Positions 27,095 through 36,200 of a DNA stretch of 64,000 nucleotides are shown in pieces; the stretch's first letter is position 1; every line of letters starts with the position of its first letter. The stretch comes from Kuschelorhynchus macadamiae (lineage: Eukaryota > Arthropoda > Insecta > Coleoptera > Curculionidae), in the NCBI GenBank assembly GCA_030620095.1, contig JAUTXW010000588.1, forward strand, positions 526,001 to 590,000, in the 5' to 3' direction. The notes beneath the pieces were generated by a model that was not told the origin of the DNA, made no database searches, and saw only the letters and a list, made by a program, of their open reading frames with translations. The translations under genes were made by a program, and so were the position numbers.

Positions 27095-30048
27095 CTAAAA
27101 AAACATTTTACAGTAAAAAGTAAAATATTTAGTTTCATTTCATTTCATCAATTTACACTTAAACACATTTCGATAGAATGGACGAATTCAGAAAAATATT
27201 ACCCTAAGTAGTTCAAATTTCCATGTGAAATCACTCTCTGGAAACCTCAATTTAGGAAAATATTACCCTAAGTAATTATAATTCCTTACGAAATCTGTCT
27301 CTGGGAATCTCAATAATTTCTGTGATATCAGTGTGATTAAGAAAACTAAGTTCTCGTAAAAAATATGCCCTCATTACTGGACTCTTGTAAAAATAATCTA
27401 AACTTCTACAACTTAGCATTACCAGTCTTGATTTATGGTAGACACCATGTTTGTCTAATGTAAGAGAAGAACAATTTCAGACAATATGCCAGTATTTTTA
27501 CCTCAAAATAACTTTATTCTTAAAATATTTACCGTGGGAACGATTGTTGGGGCAATTGTAATCATAGAAAATATCCTCCGAATAAAATTATACGGAGATG
27601 AAAGTACCAGCCCTATGTCATATATCATATATAAGTTTTGTAATCCTAGGGAATACCATGTCCAAAATGAAAGGGATTCTATGCATTTCTTAGGCAGAGG
27701 TAACCTAATGATGTTTTCATTCCTGGGGTACATCCGTTCACTACTTCCGTTCTGAAAAGAACAGTTTTGCTGACGTTTCGCCAAAATCCCATTTGGCATT
27801 TCCGAAGCTTTGTATTTCAAGGTCGAGTGAAGACTGAAGTGTTAGTTACTGCGGAGCTTCTTTTTTATACCCCCACCTGGGGCCGAAGGTTTTATCTAAA
27901 CAGTCATTCCTCATTATTTATAATTTGCAGATGTCGCTATTGTTGGACTAATTCCGCTTGATTTTCTTAGGTTTTTGGTTTATAGATGATTGTTTTTTTT
28001 TGGGAAATTTTAATGATTCGTTCTATTTATTTAAAACATTATTCTGGTCTTATAGTGCTCTATATTGACAATCTCCTTACATCCTTAAAATTTATTTTCT
28101 GGCCTGTTTTTTGATGATATAGTGCAGAGGTTGTTTATTTATTTCTGATGAGGTTATTCTGTTAGTTTGCCTAACTGCTGTTATTCATCTCTTAGTTTGC
28201 CCAAATTACAACTTTTCACCATCCTGGCATAAAATACTGTGTACTATGTGGTTTTCCAATTTGATTTTGTGTTTTGGATTTCCTAGAAAGTAGTTTACCT
28301 ATGTTTGCTTGTGGCTTATGTATTGCTTCTATATTGTTTTCTAAGTTCTGTCAGTGGTGCCTTTTACTTATGTTAAGAGATTACTTGTCGCCTTCTCGGT
28401 TTATTGGTTCATCATTGGTGTTCATTGTTTGGGAATCTCATTTATTAATAGCTTCTATGTTGCGAATTATGTATCCCTTTTTCTTTAAAGCACAAAATAT
28501 GGTTTTAGTCCTTGCTCTTATCTAGATATCAGGATATGCAGGCTTGGAGGGAAATGAGTCTGCGGACCTTCAAGCAAAGAAAGAAGCAGAGACAAGATTC
28601 GTGGGACCTGAACCAGCTTTAGGAGTAGCCACGAAACGGCCAAGCGCGCAATTTTGGACTTGGTTGAGGAAAAAGCTAATCTCTATTGGCCTGGACTGCC
28701 AGGTCTGTCCCATGCAAAGGCATTTATCCCCCTTCCTATGAAGAAGAGGATAACAGAAAGTTTGTTAAATATGAACAGAATTAAGCTCAAAACAGCAATA
28801 GGCCTATACACTGGCCATTGTGGTCTAAGACATCACATGCACAGGATGGGACTTGAAGACGAATCCGACTGCCGCCTATGTATGGAGGATGACGAGACAG
28901 CCAGCCATGTGCTGTGTGAATGCCCGGCAGCTGCCAGGATCAGGTTCTCTATATTCGGTAGAGATATCCTGCTGCCCGAGGACCGAGAATACCTCCCCAA
29001 ATGCAATGATAAGACTCATTGAGGATTTAGAGTGGCTTAGGGAAGTGTAAACATAGGTGTGAAACACAATAGACCACAGAGCCGCAGTGGAGGGTCGGTT
29101 TGACCCAGTCACTTTTAACCTAACTTAACCTAGTTCTTCTTGTCATATTTGTGTATTAATTAATCGCATGGATCTAGATGTAAGGCCATGGTGTGATCTA
29201 AAAACCATGTCTTTCATATTTTGTAACCACAAGGTCAAAAAATGGGAGATTAGCCACTACTAGTGATAGTGAGGACCCCGCCACACCATCCACATATTTG
29301 TACATTTGCCCATTAAATGAAAAATAAGTATTTCTAAGATAATGTTCGGTTAATGGTATTGTATTAAATGGGCTGGAAAATCCTCATTCATAGCAATTAA
29401 TTTTATCCAAGCTTCTTCGATGGGAACACTACAACTATTTGACATGTGGGCTTTGTCCCAGTGAAATGTTCTGAGTTTTTAGCATATGAATTAGCTCTAT
29501 CGATAGTCACTTACATTTTTTTTTTAAATTTCTTAGACCTTAAGTTTTCATTAAATTGTTTTGTCTTTTTTCTCGGGGTTCGATTTAATTCGTGAAAAAC
29601 AGATACATAGATGAAGTTGGAAGTGGATATCATAACTTTATTTGACGTTTTGGCAAAATCATTTCACAACTATTTTAAAAAGTTTCTAGCAGTACTAGTA
29701 CACATGCTTAAAACCTAAAACGCTTCAACAATTACGAACATATACAATATATTAGATCAGAGCATTCCGTCAACTTAAGTGGGGAAAAAGAATTATACCA
29801 CAAAAAATACAAAATGTCAAAATATTTTTATTAGTATAAGTAATATAAGGTACACCGTCCCTAACACAAATAGTTCTTTGAAAATCAAAAATGTTAAAAG
29901 TTCTCCTTGAAAAGCAGAGGATAATTAAATTTTATTTTTTTTACTTATCTATTTCAATTCTACTACAATGCTTTGACAAGCAATTGGCAATGCTTTTGCA
30001 CAGTATTTCAACTGTTTAACATATTTAATAGTACCTAATATCAGGGAA

Positions 30049-30138
<90 letters not shown>

Positions 30139-30147
30139 TTATATATA

Positions 30148-30218
<71 letters not shown>

Positions 30219-33200
30219 CTGCTGTGCATAATAACTGCAATTCTAAAATTTTTGTGTAAATTCAAATTGCTGTAACTTTTCAGGGATGAGAGATATTGGG
30301 CTACGGTTTTCAGCGTATTATGGAAATATGTTTTGAAAAAAAGCCCAGTATTATGTATTTTTTCAAAGTGCGTTTCATTTTATTATACAGGGTGTGAGAT
30401 GACACCGTCTTATTTTTTTAAATGTTTGTTAAGAGCCAGAACTTGTTACAGCAACTCTTAAGTTTTCTTTTTTCGACCAAAATGATCTTTGGCAAGATGC
30501 AAAAAAACAATTTGTAGCGATTTGTCGTATCTTCACTTGTTTTCAATATACAGGGTTTTTTCGAAAAAAACGACATCGTTACATTATTAACACTTCAACG
30601 CGACACCCTGTACATTAGTCGGACATTGGTCACTTGATTTATTATGGGTATTTATGCCTGTAATCATATTCATAGGAGCAATGTATACATGGTGTAACAT
30701 AAGTAAAAGAGAAATAACAAAATTGGAAATTAATATTTTGGTTGAATTTCGTTATCCCTCCTTGAATCTCTTGTCAAATCTAAAATAATGAAAGCTCGCC
30801 AGTTTTGTGAGAATTTTTGAAAATAATTAATCCTTTTGTCGAAACGGTTTTTTAGGTTTTGTCTTAAATGCATTTATTATTGAATATACAGGGCGTTATT
30901 TAATAACTAATTAAGAAACGGCTACATTCTGATATTCCAGTAAATTTTTCACAATTTTTGGTTTGTTCAGCCAAAAACTAAAAAGATATGATACATGTTA
31001 TGTTTCGATATTGATATACTGAGTGTTTTATATTAAGAAACCATACATTTCAATTTTCTGCCAAGCTATTGCCGTGCTATAAAATGGAATAATTAAAATA
31101 GCCCACTAATCACCGAATTAAGTCGAAGCCAATTTGGCATAATAAGACAATTTTAAATGCATTGGCACTATTGCCAGATTTATACACTTTTTTTTTTGAA
31201 AATAATAAGTAGACCTTTCACTTTTTTGATACCTACTTCAAATACCCTTTGTATTTTATGAAATAAAACAAGCTTATTTAAACACCTTATAAATATTTTT
31301 AATTAATACGTTGCGTACTAAGGGTGCAAAAAAAAACAAAAGAATAAAAAAAAATTCCACACTTTGCTATCAAATATTCAAGCTCTAGACATTGCAAAAG
31401 AACCCTACTAAATTACTAAATTATATAAAATTTTATTTATTTTAAAGAAGTTTCCTTCAAGAAGAAATGTAAAATAAAATATTTAGTTAGTATCTTGTGG
31501 GTCCCCCCCTTTTATTGATAATCTCCTGACACCTTCGAGGCATTGATAAAATAAGATTATTTATAAAATACTGTGGAATGTTTTCCCACTCTTCCCTAAT
31601 TGCAACTTCAAGCTGGTCTAACGTTTGCGGTGGATTTGCTCTTCCGCGTAATTTAAATTTTAAATGACTCCAAACATGCTCAATTGGATTGAGGTCTGGA
31701 GACTTTGCCGGCAAATACAATGTATTAATTTGGAAGGCTTCCAAAGTCTCTATAACGGTTCTAGCTCGGTGGGGCCTTGCATTGTCATCAGCTAAGATAA
31801 AATCGTTTCCAAAATTATTTGCAAATGGTAGAATGATATTTATTAGACATTCATTCCTATAAATTTCGGCGTTCACAGTCCCACGAGTGATAAATAATTC
31901 TGTTTTGCCATTTCTCATAATACCCCCGAATATGGTTAAACCTCCGCCACCAAAGGCCTCTTCAGCAGTCATATTTTCTTCGTTATACCTTGTATTCCTT
32001 TGGCGCCACACCGTTATTCGTCCATCCGAATGATATAAAGTTACTCTGGATTCATCAGTAAATAGACAATTAGACCAGTTATCCAAATTCCAATTAATAT
32101 GTTCCGTGCACCATTCGAGTCGGGAAGCTCGATGCTGTGGTAAAAGTCGCACACATCTGGCTCGTTTTCGATTCCTGAAAGCAACAAACACGGTTGACAA
32201 AAGTAAGTTGTCTTAATAAGTCATTACTAGTAGTAAGCTGATTATAAAATAATAAAATTATGAAGCACTTGGGAGATATACGTATAAATACGATTTTTCC
32301 CGATTTTGTTTTTATTTTTTCCTTTATAATAAGTAGTATTAAAAATTACATATTTATTGTCACTTCTTCCCCTTTACAGAACCTCCGAAATCGTTTAAAA
32401 TTTTATCAATTTTTAGACTGCATATTAATTAGCACCAAATTACGGAATTTTCCCTTAATTTAACAAATTTTGTATCTTTACGGTTTTTGAGATCCTACCT
32501 CTGCATACACTCGAGTTTGTAATACCCTGTTTAAAACCATCCATTTAAATCTCAAATAATTCATTTAAGTAAATTTTAATATCTAAATAAGTATTTATTT
32601 ATTTACCTAAGCCCGTTTTTGTTGAGTTTTCTTCTCACCGTGGAATTGTTTACGAGAACACCTGTTTCTGCTCGTAAATTTGAATTAAACCAAGAAGAAC
32701 TACGTAAGGGGTGAATTCTAGCTTGTCGAATCAAGTTACGTTCCATTGGGAGAGTAATTTTCGGAGGCCTACCACCACTTGTTCGGTATCTGTGAGACCC
32801 AGTTTCATTCATCCTTTGTTGTAAACGGGTTATCACACTAGGGTGTACATTGTATAGTCTTGCAACCTCAATCTTTTGCATTCCTTCATAAATAAGCCTC
32901 AAGCAATTTTCTCTTTCGATCTCGGAAAGTCTTCGCATTTTTCACATTTGTATTTAGTCTGACAGATTACCAACGATAAACATTCAGTTGACATGGCTAT
33001 TCAATTATGTCATTTATTTTTTCATAGCCGCCTTGCAGGAAACTTCTCTAAATAAAAGAAGTTATTTATCACGGTTTTTTGCAATGTATACAACTTAAAA
33101 TTTTGACAATAACGTGTTCCTAATAAGGGCGGATCTAGGATGATGTTAAGGGGGGGGGGGGGGGGGGGCGAAAATAAATAAAAATATGAAAAAACGTGAG

Positions 33201-36200
33201 GTTGCAAGACTATTCAATGTACACCCTAGTGTGATAACCCGTTTACAACAAAGGATGAATGAAACTGGGACTCACAGATACCGAACAAGTGGTGGTAGGC
33301 CTCCGAAAATTACTCTACAAATGGAACGTAACCTGATAGAACACACCCCTTACGGAGTTCTTCTTGGTTTAATTCAAATTTACGAGCACAAACAGATGTT
33401 CTCGTAAACAATTCCACGGTGAAAAGAAATCTCAACAAAAACGGGCTTAGGTAAATAAATAAATACTTATTTAGATATTAAAATTTACTAAAATGAATTA
33501 CTTACTTGAGATTTAAATGCCGCTGTAGGATATATATAGGGCATTACAAACTCGAGTGTATGCATAGGTAGGGATCTCGGAAACAGTAAAGATATAAAAT
33601 TGGTTAAATTAGGGGAAAGTTTCGTAATTTGATGCTAATTATGTGCAGTATACAAATTGATGAAATTTTAAACGATTTCGGAGATACCGCAAAGGAGAAA
33701 AGTGACAATAAATATGTATTTTTTTTATTACTACCTAAATAATTATAAATAAAGGAAAAAATAAAAACCAAATCGGGAAAAATGGTATTATACGAATATC
33801 TCCCAAGTGTTCCTTAATTTTAAACAGCTTACTACTAGTAATGACTTAAAGACAACTAACATTTGTAAACCGAGTAGGTATGTTGCTTTCAAGAATCAAA
33901 AACGAGCCAGATGTGTGCGACTTTTACTCAAGTGGTGGACAGAACATATTAATTGGAATTTGGACAACTGGTCTAATTGTCTATTCACTAATGAATCCAA
34001 AGTTACTTTATACCATTCGGATGGACGAATAACGGTATGGCAGCAAAGGAATACAAGGTATAACGAAGAAAATATGGCAGCTGAAGAGGCCTTTGGTGGC
34101 GGAGGTTTAACCATATTTGGGGGTATGATGAGAAACGGCAAGACAGAGTTATTTATCACTCGTGGGACTGTCAACGTCGAAATTTATAGAAATGAATGTT
34201 TAATAAATATCATTCTACCATTTGCAAATAATTTTGGAATCGATTTTATCTTAGCTGATGACAATGCAAGGCCCCACCGAGCTAGACCGTTATAGAGACT
34301 TATTTATAATGTGTTTAAATAAGCTTGTTTTATTTCATAAAATACAAAGGGTATTTGAAGTAGGTATTAAAAAAAGTGAAAGGTCTACTTATTATTTTCA
34401 AAAAAAAAAGTGTATAAATCTGGCAATAGTGCCAATGCATTTAAAATTGTCTTATTATGCCAAATTGGCTTCGACTTAATTCGGTGATTAGTGGGCTATT
34501 TTAATTATTCCATTTTATAGCACGGCAATAGCTTGGCAGAAAATTGAAATGTATGGTTTCTTAAGATAAAACACTCAGTATATCAATATCGAAACATAAC
34601 ATGTATCATATCTTTTTAGTTTTTGGCTGAACAAACCAAAAATTGTGAAAAATTTACTGGAATATCAGAATGTAGCCGTTTCTTAATTAGTTATTAAATA
34701 ACGCCCTGTATATTCAATAATAAATGCATTTAAGACAAAACCTAAAAAACCGTTTCGACAAAAGGATTAATTATTTTCAAAAATTCTCACAAAACTGGCG
34801 AGCTTTCATTATTTTAGATTTGACAAGAGATTCAAGGAGGGAGTGTACGAAATTCAACCAAAATATTAATTTCCAATTTTGTTATTTCTCTTTTACTTAT
34901 GTTACACCATGTATACATTGCTCCTATGAATATGATTACAGGCATAAATACCCATAATAAATCAAGTGACCAATGTCCGACTAATGTACAGGGTGTCGTG
35001 TTGAAGTGTTAATAATGTAACGATGTCGTTTTTTTCGAAAAAACCCTGTATATTGAAAACAAGTGAAGATACGACAAATCGCTAGAAATTGTTTTTTTGC
35101 ATCTTGCCAAAGATCATTTTGGTCGAAAAAAGAAAACTTAAGAGTTGCTGTAACAAGTTCTCGCTCTTAACAAACATTTAAAAAAATAAGACGGTGTCAT
35201 CTCACACCCTGTATAATAAAATGAAACGCACTTTGAAAAAATACATAATACTGGGCTTTTTTTCAAAACATATCTCCATAATACGCTGAAAACCGTAGCC
35301 CAATATCTCTCATCTCTGAAAAGCTACAACAATTTGAATTTTACCCAAAAATTTTAGAATTGCAGTTATTATGCACAGCAGTTTATATATATATGATAGT
35401 ATGTTTTCATTCCACTTACACCAATGTCATAACAAGAAAATGATCCTTGTTTGGGACATGTTCTGCATCACAGCAGACACAATGATCCATTTTAGTCAAA
35501 CGACGATCGCGATTTCGCTCTTATTAGAGCTCATCAGGCCGTCATAGACTAGCCAGCCCCGTGTAGGGCAATGGCACAAAATTGAATCACAAAAACAACT
35601 ACTCCGCTGGCTAATACCACGACCGGCATTGAATTACATTGTGACTCCTGGCTTTCGTTGGGAGTATTAAATGATAGTATGTTTTCATTCCACTTACACC
35701 AACGTCATAACAAGAAAATGATCCTTGTTTGGAACATGTTCTGCATCACAGCAGACACAATGATCCATTTTAGTCAAACGACGATCGCGATTTCGCTCTT
35801 ATTAGAGCACATCAGGCCGTCATAGACTAGCCAGCCCCGTGTAGAGCAATGGCACAAAATTGAATCACAAAAACAACTACTCCGCTGGCTAATACCATGA
35901 CCGGCATTGAATTACATTGTGACTCCTGGCTTTCATTGGGAGTATTAAATGATAGTATGTTTTCATTCCACTTACAACAACATCATAACAAGAAAATGAT
36001 CCTTGTTTGGAACATGTTCTGCATCACAGACAGCCAGCCCCGTGTATTTGGAAGACATAAAACTCAATTCAAATATAGAAAATATTGCAGTTGTTACAAA
36101 GGATTGCTTCTGGTTGCTATGCCCTGAGGATAATAAAAAAAGTTATATTTGCCTATGGCACAAGTGGTTTATTTTGTCCTTGTGGAATCTCAGTTGAGGT

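Larger units (their letters stand above)
30217..35383. mobile_element. 5.2-kb palindromic Tc1 element: two inverted copies, one transposase intact
   Basis: The outer ends are exact inverse complements (ACTGCTGTGCATAATAACTG at the left, its complement at the right) flanked by TA-rich DNA. Left 30217-31290 mirrors right 34305-35383 almost base for base. Left 31765-32880 (transposase exons and intron) mirrors right 33186-34290. The right arm has lost the part equal to left 31290-31765 and the first ~20 codons. The central spacer 32941-33185 is unique and ends in a run of 19 G. The arms would fold into a hairpin of more than 2 kb. A simple Tc1 element has one transposase and short ends, so this looks like a head-to-head duplication or a very long-ended element. 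Confidence 0.88.

Noticed and set aside
27095..27138. ATG at 27138 as the start of a 649-residue protein
   Set aside because: The 15 leading codons are intron; the acceptor at 27096-27095 continues exon 3 in phase and restores the conserved domain.
29105..29135. CCTAA-like words as a telomeric repeat
   Set aside because: Only a few imperfect units at the 3' end of a LINE; not an array.
35395..36050. CRISPR array
   Set aside because: The 278-bp units are contiguous with no spacers; a eukaryotic tandem repeat.
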